Source: a virus. From it: a DNA stretch of 59,836 nt. How positions within the stretch are numbered: the first letter of the stretch is position 1; each line of letters begins with the position of its first letter. Under the pieces are notes generated by a model that had not been told where the DNA came from, ran no database searches, and saw only the letters and a list, made by a program, of their open reading frames with translations. The DNA is taken from the IMG/VR virus record IMGVR_UViG_3300046791_000436, positions 1-59,836 of that record; one strand, written 5' to 3'. The position numbers and the translations under genes were made by a program. This document shows, in pieces, positions 14,164 to 22,591 of the stretch.

Positions 14164-16031
14164 AGGTCTCGATCTCGGAACTCGAGCACATCATCGACGA
14201 GGATACGAAGTGCTATCGCCGTTGGTATTTCCTGAAGAAGCTGAAGCTCCCGGTCTTCAAGAAGGCCTACTTCGGGATCGGCAGCGTGCTGCACGGATGC
14301 TGCGAACGCTATCTACTCGGTGCTGACGACCCGTTCGCCGTAGGCTGGGACATCGATCCCGACAGCAAGAAGAGGATCGCTCCGGGGGATGCTTCTCTCG
14401 TGCGCTTGCTCGTCGAGAAGGGCATCGAAGCCGGCTACCTCGAGCGTCGGCCAGGGCAGCGAGTAGAGCAGTGGTTCACGATCGAAGTCGACGGACACCA
14501 GTTCGTCGGCAAGAAGGATGTGGAGTCCCCGGCGCGCATCGAAGACCACAAGACCAGCAAGAACACGCGCTACCTGAAGAGCAAGGAGAAGCTCAAGAAG
14601 AACGCGCAGCTGCTGTCCTACGCCTACGAACAGCTGGTCCAGACCAGGAAGCGCGGTGAGATGGATCCGCGCATCTTCACGCTGGTCCACAACCAGTTCG
14701 TCACCGATCGAGAGGCCCCCGAAGTGCGCCGTCGCGAGGTCGAAGTCACTCCGGAAGAGATTGATCACTTCTGGAACACGGTCATTCGTCCTGGGATCAA
14801 GAAGATCGAAGAACTTTCGCAAGTCGAAGATCCGTGGACGATTCCAGACCCCGACAAGAAGGCTTGCGAATCCTACGGGGGATGCCCGTTCCTTACTTTG
14901 TGTTCTGGATCCGAGGAGATCTTGACCTACTCGGCCAGAATCACTAACATGCTGAAGCAACAACCCATGGCAAACGTTCAAGACTTTTTGAAGGCCCGCG
15001 CTGGCGGGGTCCCCCCAGCTTCGGCCGCTCCGGCGGTCAACCCCCCCTCGAACGGCACGCCAGCTCCCGCAGCTGCTCCCGCCCCGAACAAGCCAGCCGC
15101 ACCGCCTTGGGCAGTGTCGAACTGCGGGCTCTGCTCGACCACGGCGACGCCTGGCTTCAAGCCCGGCAAGGGCACACCGTGCCGGATCTGCGTGTCGATC
15201 AGCAAGGTCTCGCTGCTCGACTACGAGTGGAAGATCGAAGCCGACGGCAAGGTGACGTGGTGGAAGAAGGGAGAGCAGGTCGCCGAGACGCCTCCCCCGC
15301 CCCCGGTCGAGGACAAGGGCTCGAAGGCCGCCTACACGGTCGACGCGCTCTACGCCAAGCTGAAGGAAGCGAAGACGATCGAAAGGGTCGTCGAGATCAT
15401 CAAGGAAGCCGAAGGCGTGCTCGGCGTCGGCAGCACGGACTTCGCGACGTTCTCCGCGACCGCAGACGCGAGGATGGAGACGATCGAGGTGGAGCCGGAA
15501 CCTTCGCCGAAGCCGACCACCGCTGCCGAGGTCACCCAAATGATCGACGCGCAGATGCCGAAGATCCTGGCCAATCAACCACCGCTGACGGCAGCGTCGA
15601 CTGTAGCGCCCGTAGCGCCCGTAGCGCCCGCACCCGAGGTGCCGCCCAAGAGGAAGCGTGGTCGTCCGAGGGCTGCGGCGCTTCCTGTGGCTGCCCGCGA
15701 CGGACAGCAGGACGAGAACGGCGACGACGTGCTCTCGGTCGTCGGCTTCGTGCTGCTCCTGGGCTGCCAGCCGATTGGCGGCACGAGCTTCCCCGAGATG
15801 AAGGTGCTGTTCGCCGAAGCCCTGCTGACCAACATCCCAGGCTACTGGGCGAACGACAACGTCTTCGAACGCCGGCAGCAGCTTCGCAAGGCCTTCACCG
15901 AAGACAGCAAGATGGTCGAAGGTCTGGACGGGCACGTCATCGTCCAGCAAGGCCGCGACCCGGACGTGGACAACCTCATGAGCACGCTGCTGTGCTGCAA
16001 GCCGGCTCTCGTGCTGCGGGGGACGGTGTGA
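14160..16031 (+). CDS. PD-(D/E)XK (RecB/Cas4-like) nuclease with C-terminal extension
   Basis: 623 residues, ATGA overlap with the helicase. The first 260 residues form a RecB-family nuclease: GSVLHGCCE (His45), FVGKKD (Asp120), IEDHK (Asp129, Lys131). Cys18 plus a cluster near 238-250 (ACESYGGCPFLTLC) could hold an iron-sulphur cluster as in Cas4/AddB. After that come a Pro/Ala-rich linker, a four-cysteine knuckle (NCGLCSTTATPGFK...CRIC, about 320-345), acidic and low-complexity segments, and a final helical domain. Probably processes DNA ends in replication or recombination. The extension is long for the family and may recruit a partner. Confidence 0.78.
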   Translation: MKVSISELEHIIDEDTKCYRRWYFLKKLKLPVFKKAYFGIGSVLHGCCERYLLGADDPFAVGWDIDPDSKKRIAPGDASLVRLLVEKGIEAGYLERRPGQRVEQWFTIEVDGHQFVGKKDVESPARIEDHKTSKNTRYLKSKEKLKKNAQLLSYAYEQLVQTRKRGEMDPRIFTLVHNQFVTDREAPEVRRREVEVTPEEIDHFWNTVIRPGIKKIEELSQVEDPWTIPDPDKKACESYGGCPFLTLCSGSEEILTYSARITNMLKQQPMANVQDFLKARAGGVPPASAAPAVNPPSNGTPAPAAAPAPNKPAAPPWAVSNCGLCSTTATPGFKPGKGTPCRICVSISKVSLLDYEWKIEADGKVTWWKKGEQVAETPPPPPVEDKGSKAAYTVDALYAKLKEAKTIERVVEIIKEAEGVLGVGSTDFATFSATADARMETIEVEPEPSPKPTTAAEVTQMIDAQMPKILANQPPLTAASTVAPVAPVAPAPEVPPKRKRGRPRAAALPVAARDGQQDENGDDVLSVVGFVLLLGCQPIGGTSFPEMKVLFAEALLTNIPGYWANDNVFERRQQLRKAFTEDSKMVEGLDGHVIVQQGRDPDVDNLMSTLLCCKPALVLRGTV

Positions 16032-16222
16032 TCACCGACCGTATGCGGGTCCGTGCTTACATGAAGCTGCACGGGTTCGAAACCCTAGATGACTTCTCTC
16101 CTGAAGTGACTCTGCTTTCCTGCCCTCTTTCGGACGAGATCTCGGGTATGGAGTGCCAAGAGATGTGGGAGAACATCTGTGCCTTCGATCCTGAAGCAGA
16201 GAACATGACGGTGGAAGAATGA
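16028..16222 (+). CDS. Hypothetical acidic protein, 64 aa, GTG start
   Basis: GTGA overlap with the nuclease stop, ATGA overlap with the exonuclease. Acidic and Cys/Met-rich (YMKLHGFETLDDFSPEVTLL...). No family recognised. Confidence 0.6.
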   Translation: MITDRMRVRAYMKLHGFETLDDFSPEVTLLSCPLSDEISGMECQEMWENICAFDPEAENMTVEE

Positions 16223-16764
16223 ACAACCACCTGATGCTGGATCTCGAGACGTTCGGAACGTCTCGGGATGCTGCGATCGTCTCGATCGGAGCTGTCTGGT
16301 TTGATCCCTTCGGAGAAGGTGTTGGACAGCAGCTCGACGCAAAGATCGACTTCGCGAGCAGAAACATTGGCAGGCCAGACGTAGCCACCGTCGTGTGGTG
16401 GTTGCAGCAAAACCAGGAAGTTCAAACAGCCTTGCTCAGTGGATTCCGTGTCCACCTAGACAAAGCCTTACACAGCTTCTGCGAGCGCGTCGAGCTTGAA
16501 GGCCAAGTCGAAGGTTTTTGGTCGAACGGTCCGATGTTCGACGAGGCCCTCCTCCGCAGCGCGTTCGAGCGGTGTGAGATCGCCTGGCCAAAGCTGATTA
16601 GCTTCCGTGCTTCGCGCGACTTCCGCACGATCGTCCAAGTCGGCCAGATGTTCGGCATCCAGAGAACGCCAAGCGATCAGATCAAGCACGATGCTCTTGC
16701 TGACGCGATCGATCAGGCCAGCTATGTGCAGAAGGTGTTCAGGAGGCTTCATGCCCTCCGCTGA
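16219..16764 (+). CDS. DEDD-type 3'-5' exonuclease (Rv2179c/ExoVIII-like)
   Basis: 181 residues. Exo I MLDLETFG (Asp8, Glu10), Exo II in FWSNGPMFDEALL, Exo III in KHDALADAIDQA, with the His-Asp pair of DEDDh enzymes. The 'SRDAAIVSIGAVWFDP' strand and 'WWLQQNQEVQ' helix match the PF16473 phage and mycobacterial exonucleases. It likely trims nucleic acid with a free 3' end during replication or repair. It ends inside the ThyX start. Confidence 0.85.
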   Translation: MNNHLMLDLETFGTSRDAAIVSIGAVWFDPFGEGVGQQLDAKIDFASRNIGRPDVATVVWWLQQNQEVQTALLSGFRVHLDKALHSFCERVELEGQVEGFWSNGPMFDEALLRSAFERCEIAWPKLISFRASRDFRTIVQVGQMFGIQRTPSDQIKHDALADAIDQASYVQKVFRRLHALR

Positions 16765-17791
16765 ACTCATCTACGACGGCGACGAACTCGCTCGTCCCGC
16801 AGCGGCCCGCGACGACCAGATGCAAGGCACCGTTGCCGAGCGTCTGGCCGAGCTGGCTGGTCGCGAGTGCTACGACTCACTCGGCAAGGGTCGCGGCAGC
16901 GCCGACTACCACAAGCACATCCTCGAGGTCGGACATCTGTCCGTTCTCGAGCACTTCAATTTCACGGTCGAGCTTCCTCTGTCAGGAGAGAACGTCTCTT
17001 CTTTCCTGAACCGCCCAGGCACCTTTGTCAGCATCGAGAATGGGATCTTTCATGTGACGTTGAACTTGCGTTGCGTGCTGGACTGGGGCAAGTGGAACAA
17101 CCAAGGCTTCAACGCCGTGTTCCTGGCCTTGGCCTACTACGCCCGCGAGCTGGCGCCGCAGATCTTCCCTGTGCTTCAAGCCACGGATGGGACGATCCTG
17201 ACCAGGAAGCCGTTGAACACCGCTCTGGTCAAGCCAGACCATACGGAAGCTGAGTGGGTCAGTCTTCGATTGGTCGGCTCACGAGGCTTCTCGCATGAGA
17301 TGGTGAGGCACCGTTTCCGCACCGCGGTGTCGCAACGCAGCACACGCTACGTGGACGAGTCGACCAGCCCGTGGTGCTTGCATCCTTTAGTGCTGGAGTT
17401 CATTAAGCAGGAGAACCCTTCGATGGGTATCTCTGACACGGCTTATCTGTGTATGAAAGGAGCCAAAGAGGCCTACGACCAGAGTGTCGTTCTTCTCGAA
17501 CCATGGTTGATCGAGAAGGGCGTCGACAAGGCCACAGCACGCAAGCAGGCCCGTGGAGCTGCTCGAGGATTCCTCGGCAACGCTCTGCAGACCTCGATGA
17601 TCTATTCGGCCAGCATTGCGCAGTGGCGACGGATCCTCGCGCTTCGTTGCCATCCAGCAGCCGACGCGGAGATCCGCATGATCATGGCCGACGCTCTCCG
17701 CTGCCTGAAGGCCTCGCGCTACTCCGGCCGCTTCGAAGACCTGAACTTGGTGCCCAGTCCCGATGGGATCGGAGAGGTGCTTGCACCCTGA
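16751..17791 (+). CDS. thyX: Flavin-dependent thymidylate synthase
   Basis: 346 residues; an AGGAGG site sits 4 nt before the ATG. Makes dTMP from dUMP using methylene-tetrahydrofolate and FAD. Early part SVLEHFNFTV is the usual His-containing strand. The signature lies at 186-200: RHR then, after eight residues rather than the standard seven, S-T-R-Y. The protein is about 100 residues longer than typical ThyX, with additional sequence between about 105 and 165 and a C-terminal helical part. No ThyA is seen in the genome. Confidence 0.88.
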   Translation: MPSAELIYDGDELARPAAARDDQMQGTVAERLAELAGRECYDSLGKGRGSADYHKHILEVGHLSVLEHFNFTVELPLSGENVSSFLNRPGTFVSIENGIFHVTLNLRCVLDWGKWNNQGFNAVFLALAYYARELAPQIFPVLQATDGTILTRKPLNTALVKPDHTEAEWVSLRLVGSRGFSHEMVRHRFRTAVSQRSTRYVDESTSPWCLHPLVLEFIKQENPSMGISDTAYLCMKGAKEAYDQSVVLLEPWLIEKGVDKATARKQARGAARGFLGNALQTSMIYSASIAQWRRILALRCHPAADAEIRMIMADALRCLKASRYSGRFEDLNLVPSPDGIGEVLAP

Positions 17792-19835
17792 TCTGGCAAA
17801 GCTGCTGGCTCGCGGCAAGGAGCCTGAACCCGTCCCGGTTGGCAAGACCGCGATGGATTTCATCGTCAATAGGAAGCTCGAAGCAGCTCCAGAGCAGGAG
17901 TCAGAGATCACGCGCATCTGCAGTATCCCAATTGCAGTGCCTCTCGATGCCGAAGAGATCGAAGCCATCAATCGGATACACATCAAGCCGAAGGCCTACG
18001 AGGCAGGCTTCCGATTCAAGAAGGTCCAGGCCGAAGCGATTCATGCCTTCCAAGAACATGGTGCGCTGTTCGGATCGATCGAAGTCGGTGGCGGCAAAGA
18101 GCTGATCTGCCTGCGCAGCGTCGGCATCGCGGCCGAGAACGGCGCGCAACGCATCATGCTCTGCACACCGTCCAACGTCGTGATCCAGCTCGTCGAGCAC
18201 GACATCGCCTGGGCTCGGCAGCGCGTGCCTCTCGGCTGCACGTTCTACAACATGAACGGTCTCTCGCCGCAGAAGCGACGCGAGATGTCCGGAGGCCGGC
18301 GAGGCTGTTGGGTCGTGCCCTACTCGCTGCTCTCAACAGAAGACTCGAGCGAGATGCTCGAGAGGATCCGTCCCGAGGTCATCATCCTCAACGAAGCGCA
18401 CAACCTGAAGCATCGCGACGCTGCGCGCACGAAGAGAATCCTGACCTACTGCCGGCACTATCGCCCCCGGCTCGTTGTGGTGTCAGGCACCGCGAGCAGC
18501 AAGTCGATCAAGGAGATCGCACATCTGCTGATGTTCTGCCTCGGCAAGAACTCGCCCACGCCGCACGATGCGCAGATCGTTGCCGACTGGGCATCCGTGA
18601 TCGACAGCGAGCAGTTGGCCGAAGGGTATCACTCCGAACGCACCGCCTCGGGCCCGCTGCGGCCCCTGATCAACTGGGCCAACCAGAACTTCCCCGGAGT
18701 GAAGCGTCCCTACGACGTGCAAGGCTTCCGCTGGGCGTTCCGCGATCGACTCGTCACGACCCCAGGCGTGATCACTTCGCCGGCAGACTCTCTCGGCACG
18801 AGCCTCGTGATCGAGAACGAGAAGGTCGTGTCGAAGACGCCGAAGCTCGCAGAACTGCAGAAGCAGCTCGACGACCTCTGGTTGACGCCAGGAGGCGACG
18901 AGATCGAGTTCGCCATGCTGAAGTGGAAGTGGGCGAACGAGCTGTCTGCCGGCTTCTACAACGACCTGCGCTGGCCCGAGGCTTCGAAAGTCGACGCGGC
19001 CGTGCTGCAACGCAGCAAGGACCACCACGCGCTGCAGCAGATCTACCACAAAGAGCTGCGCAGCTGGTTCAACAGCCGGCCGCACAAGCCAGGTCTCGAC
19101 ACGCCGATGCTGATCGGCGCTGACATGGCCCGGCATGGCGCCGAAAACGTCGGCCATTCCCTGTTCACGACGTGGCGCGCGATGAAGGATGCGGACTTCC
19201 CAGACCGCATCGAACGCGACTCCGTGCCGGTGCGGGTCTGCGACTACAAGCTGCGCGCCGCGATCGGCTGGATGAAGCGCCACGTCACGAACGGGGGCAT
19301 CGTCTGGGTCCATCACCAGGAAATCGGCCAATGGCTCTACGAGCTCGCCAGCGCCGAAGGGCTGCCCGTGGTCCACTGCCCGGCAGGCGACACCGCGAAC
19401 CGCTTCCTGACCGCAGAAGGCGCTGCTGGGCGTTGCCAGGGCAAGTTCCTGATCTGCTCGACGATGGCGCATGGTGAGGGCAAGAACCTGCAGTTCATGG
19501 TCGATCAGTTGTTCGTGCAGTTGCCGATGAACGAAGCTAAGGCGCAGCAGGCGATCGGCAGAACGCACCGAACAGGACAGTTGGCGGACACGGTGACGGT
19601 CACGCTGCTGATCTCCAATCTCACGGACCAGATGCATCTCGCTGCGTGCCTGAACGATAGCATCTTCGTCTACGAAACTTTCCAGTCGGCCAGGAAGATG
19701 CTAATCGCTACCTGGAATCCGATGCCTACGGTTTACGGAACCCACGTCTTGCATCGTGCCGGTCTCCAGAGTAAGGTCCTCACAGCGAAACAGCAGCTGA
19801 TGCTGGCCGAACGTTTCGGCCGGTCCAGCGACTGA
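17763..19835 (+). CDS. SNF2/SF2-type DNA-dependent ATPase with altered Walker motifs
   Basis: 690 residues, overlapping thyX by 29 nt. Helicase layout is clear: motif I region IEVGGGKEL (107-114), motif Ia MLCTPSNVV, motif II IILNEAHN (207-214), motif III SGTAS (241-245), and near the C-terminus HGEGKNLQFM and QAIGRTHRTGQ (motifs V and VI), as in SNF2-like phage enzymes. Motif I has Glu where Thr/Ser is usual, and motif II is NEAH instead of DEAH, so metal coordination may differ. It probably remodels or unwinds DNA during replication. The start is uncertain; a Met at residue 31 is possible. Confidence 0.78.
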   Translation: MGSERCLHPDLAKLLARGKEPEPVPVGKTAMDFIVNRKLEAAPEQESEITRICSIPIAVPLDAEEIEAINRIHIKPKAYEAGFRFKKVQAEAIHAFQEHGALFGSIEVGGGKELICLRSVGIAAENGAQRIMLCTPSNVVIQLVEHDIAWARQRVPLGCTFYNMNGLSPQKRREMSGGRRGCWVVPYSLLSTEDSSEMLERIRPEVIILNEAHNLKHRDAARTKRILTYCRHYRPRLVVVSGTASSKSIKEIAHLLMFCLGKNSPTPHDAQIVADWASVIDSEQLAEGYHSERTASGPLRPLINWANQNFPGVKRPYDVQGFRWAFRDRLVTTPGVITSPADSLGTSLVIENEKVVSKTPKLAELQKQLDDLWLTPGGDEIEFAMLKWKWANELSAGFYNDLRWPEASKVDAAVLQRSKDHHALQQIYHKELRSWFNSRPHKPGLDTPMLIGADMARHGAENVGHSLFTTWRAMKDADFPDRIERDSVPVRVCDYKLRAAIGWMKRHVTNGGIVWVHHQEIGQWLYELASAEGLPVVHCPAGDTANRFLTAEGAAGRCQGKFLICSTMAHGEGKNLQFMVDQLFVQLPMNEAKAQQAIGRTHRTGQLADTVTVTLLISNLTDQMHLAACLNDSIFVYETFQSARKMLIATWNPMPTVYGTHVLHRAGLQSKVLTAKQQLMLAERFGRSSD

Positions 19836-19862
19836 TCGCTTTTACCGAAAGGTTGTTTCAAA

Positions 19863-20375
19863 ATGGCAGGCGCCTTTTCCGGGTTGGACAAAACCAACCC
19901 TTCTCGCGACACGGAGTTCGTCAAGCCCGGTCGCTACGTCATGCGGGTGGAGGGATACACCCACAACAAGACGAATCGAAACGGACGAATCTCGTCCTTC
20001 TTCACGTTCCTCACGGTTGCCGTGCTCGACAACAGTGCCGGCGCTGCTCACCCAGGCGGTTCGCACCGCGTCGGGGACAAGGCGACGTGGATGCTGATGG
20101 CCGACGTGGACGCCAGTGGTCCGGCGCTGGTCGCGGCGATGCTGGCGGTCACGGGCTTGCCGCAGACCGAGTTGGACGACGCCGCCTACCAAGCGTTCGG
20201 TGCCGCCGCGCAGCCGTTGCGCGGGATCTTCGTCGAGGTCGACTCGAAGCAGATCACCACGAAGAAGGGAGCTCCCTTCACGCTCGTGAAGATCAAGCGG
20301 GCCATCACCGATGACGAGGTGAAGACCTTGGTGCCGGTCGAAGTGCAGAAGTCGCTGAAGCTCGAACTGAAGTAG
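19863..20375 (+). CDS. DUF669-like candidate ssDNA-binding protein
   Basis: 170 residues with GAAAGG upstream. It opens with AFSGLDKTNPSRDTEFVKPGRY, then repeated beta strands (DKATWMLMADVDAS, LRGIFVEVDSKQITTKKGAPF), as in phage proteins related to DUF669/SSB that start 'GLDKTNPS....i.PG.Y'. The location just before the polymerase supports a role coating single strands. The acidic tail typical of SSB is not obvious. Followed by a terminator. Confidence 0.6.
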   Translation: MAGAFSGLDKTNPSRDTEFVKPGRYVMRVEGYTHNKTNRNGRISSFFTFLTVAVLDNSAGAAHPGGSHRVGDKATWMLMADVDASGPALVAAMLAVTGLPQTELDDAAYQAFGAAAQPLRGIFVEVDSKQITTKKGAPFTLVKIKRAITDDEVKTLVPVEVQKSLKLELK

Positions 20376-20383
20376 TGGTCCCA

Positions 20384-20424
20384 GGGTCCGGAGTCTAGCA
20401 TGGGCTCCGGGCCCTCTTTCTTTT
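20384..20424 (+). terminator. Intrinsic terminator
   Basis: A 10-bp stem (20384-20393 with 20405-20414, one G-T pair), 11-nt loop, and a T-rich tail from 20415. It separates the ssDNA-binding gene from the next one and supports the later start (20442) of that gene. Confidence 0.75.
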
Positions 20425-20441
20425 CCCCAACCAAACGAAAC

Positions 20442-22466
20442 ATGACCCTTCCCACCGTCTCCGTTGCCAACCCTTCCAGCAAGCGCCAAGTTCGATGGGC
20501 TGTAGTTCCCATGCCTCTTGCGCAGGCAAACCTTCTCCCCGACACCTGTCTCGTGGATGGTCGCTACCTCGCGGTGAAGGCGCAGCGCATCGGAATCGTC
20601 TCGCAACTCTGGCATGTCCGCTGCGACATCCAAGGCGTGGGTATCTTGCAGTTCAGCGACTGGCAGCCAGCTCCAGCGAACTCGGTTCCACCTTTCTCGA
20701 TCTCGTCGTGGGTCTCCGACAGGCCGCAGAGGGATGTGGTGTGGTTCGCGATCAGCGAAAACGGTGCGTGGAAGCTGAACCTGCGAATGGCAGGCGGAAC
20801 GATGGTGTCGTCTTCGCCGGTCTCGCAGACCTACGAGATCCGCACCTCTCAAGGCGGCTACCATGCCGTGGTCTGGGCAACCTTCTGGACAGGCCAGGAT
20901 GCGATCGATCTACGCGGTTCTGTGCTCTGGAGCGATCCGACCGTGCCGCAATGGAGCAAGTCCGATGTCACCGTCGCGATCGAAGTCGGAGACTGGCCGA
21001 TCGTTGGTGAGGGCCTGGCGATCTACAATGCCGCCAAGACCGGCTTCGTGCGATGGGGCGCTTCTCGTGGTCAGCTCTACCGAGGCCCTCTGCCGCACGG
21101 CGTCAAGGTGACGTTCCGTGGCGCGATCCTGCCACAAGACGACGGCCGCGTGCCCGTGACGCTCGAGGAACAGCAAGCTGCCCTGCTGGGCGATTCTCGA
21201 CGGGCCCTGCTCGACGCTGCCTCCGAGGGTCAACTGGTCGGCGCCGCGAAGTGGGATCAGAACTGGATGGCCTTCGGCCTCGTCCCGAGCATCCCACAAC
21301 GCTCCGATCCCGCCGCCGTGCGCGCGATGCTCGCGCAGACCGGCAAGCTGTTCGATGCCCGCCCTCTGGCGACCGGAGACATTCATGGCGGCACCGCCAT
21401 GCAGCCTCCCTTCGGCGCACTGAAGGACGCGCAGGCCTTGCAGGGAGATCCCTGGCGCGTGCTGGAGATGGACTACAGCGCCGACGACTACTGTCGCCGA
21501 GGCTTCCACCACAAGGAGCTGGATGGCCGTCGCGTGACCAAGGAGATCCGTCCTGGCGTGCAGACTTTGGCCGGCACGATCGAGCCCAAGGAAGGCCCCG
21601 ACACCTTCGGCAAGCCTCGCGGTGCGCAGCCTGATGGTTGGGACCGGATCGGTTCGCGGTCGATCCTCGCCGACGACCAGCATCGTTCGGACGCCTACTG
21701 CTTCGCAGCCTATGCCCTCTCAGGGGACCCTCTGCTTCGCGAGTGCATCCTCAACGTGATGGAAGTCGATCGGATGCGCGCGATGCCGGCGAGGGGTTGG
21801 TATGACGCGCCGCGGGCCACGGGGAGGCTCTGCCAATCGTGGGCAAAGGGCATGGTGCTGTTCGAGGGCGAGATCCGCGAGAAGTTCGTCGCGCTGGCGT
21901 TGGCAGAGCTGACCGATCGGGAACGCGATCAGCAGACCTGGAACTACTCGCCGCTGACGGTCATGCAGACCATCGTCGATGACAGGGTGATCAGCGGGCA
22001 AGAAGCCCAGGTCCCCTGGAACAACGCGCTCGGTGTCATGGGCTTCCTCGAGTGCGGCTACGCCTTGCTCAAGATCGGCCGCTCTGCCGAAGCCCAGAGG
22101 TTCTTCGCCTTCGCTCGCAAGCTCGGTCGTTCGATCACGCAATACAGCACCGTCACGGAAACCGGCAGCGGTCACGTCTTGCCGATCGAAGGCCAGAAGT
22201 GGTTCCCAGGCGGGGCTGTTCCTCCTCCGAGCTACTACACCTTCCCGCGCGCAGGAGCAGCGGCCTCGGCTGGTCCGGGCATCGACATGCTGGTCGATCC
22301 GAACACGAACTGGTGGCCCTGGTTCGCTGCTGCGCTCGCCTCTGCGCAGCTCGGACCGACCGACGATGTGTCGGCGAAGGGAGAGCAGATCATGACGGCG
22401 CAGTCCGCCGGCTCCACGACCGCAGCTCCTGGCTACGAGCTGGAATGGTGGGCGGTGCCTCGGTGA
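20442..22466 (+). CDS. Large unknown protein, possibly a RIFT-barrel plus (alpha/alpha)-toroid polysaccharide-active protein
   Basis: 674 residues from the ATG at 20442; an in-frame ATG at 20400 lies inside the terminator hairpin. The N-terminal 200 residues are beta-rich ('SSKRQVRWAVVPMPLAQANL...') in the manner of the RIFT domain heading PcRGLX/YetA-like lyases. The C-terminal half has spaced helices with aromatic and His/Asp residues (DDQHRSDAYCFAAYALSGDP, VPWNNALGVMGFLECGYALL), as in six-hairpin toroid folds. No catalytic motif can be named. It is out of place between replication genes and follows a terminator, like an independently expressed cargo gene. Confidence 0.5.
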   Translation: MTLPTVSVANPSSKRQVRWAVVPMPLAQANLLPDTCLVDGRYLAVKAQRIGIVSQLWHVRCDIQGVGILQFSDWQPAPANSVPPFSISSWVSDRPQRDVVWFAISENGAWKLNLRMAGGTMVSSSPVSQTYEIRTSQGGYHAVVWATFWTGQDAIDLRGSVLWSDPTVPQWSKSDVTVAIEVGDWPIVGEGLAIYNAAKTGFVRWGASRGQLYRGPLPHGVKVTFRGAILPQDDGRVPVTLEEQQAALLGDSRRALLDAASEGQLVGAAKWDQNWMAFGLVPSIPQRSDPAAVRAMLAQTGKLFDARPLATGDIHGGTAMQPPFGALKDAQALQGDPWRVLEMDYSADDYCRRGFHHKELDGRRVTKEIRPGVQTLAGTIEPKEGPDTFGKPRGAQPDGWDRIGSRSILADDQHRSDAYCFAAYALSGDPLLRECILNVMEVDRMRAMPARGWYDAPRATGRLCQSWAKGMVLFEGEIREKFVALALAELTDRERDQQTWNYSPLTVMQTIVDDRVISGQEAQVPWNNALGVMGFLECGYALLKIGRSAEAQRFFAFARKLGRSITQYSTVTETGSGHVLPIEGQKWFPGGAVPPPSYYTFPRAGAAASAGPGIDMLVDPNTNWWPWFAAALASAQLGPTDDVSAKGEQIMTAQSAGSTTAAPGYELEWWAVPR

Positions 22467-22591
22467 ACGACGACATCTGCACTGCCTGCGGTTGTTCTTA
22501 CTGCGTCATGGATCTCCATCTCTATCTGATCGGCAATGACAGGATTCGACTTCGAGACCTTCCCGTTCGGTCCCTGCAACCTTGCTCCTGA
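22463..22591 (+). CDS. Four-cysteine mini-protein, 42 aa, GTG start
   Basis: GTGA overlap with the previous stop; its end overlaps the polymerase start by 56 nt. CTACGCSYC provides CxxCxCxxC near the N-terminus, a likely metal knuckle. Very short, so uncertain. Confidence 0.4.
   Translation: MNDDICTACGCSYCVMDLHLYLIGNDRIRLRDLPVRSLQPCS

Noticed and set aside
14313-15950. 545-residue minus-strand frame opposite the nuclease gene
   Set aside because: Mirror of a well-supported nuclease with clear motifs; composition is typical of the antisense of GC-rich genes.
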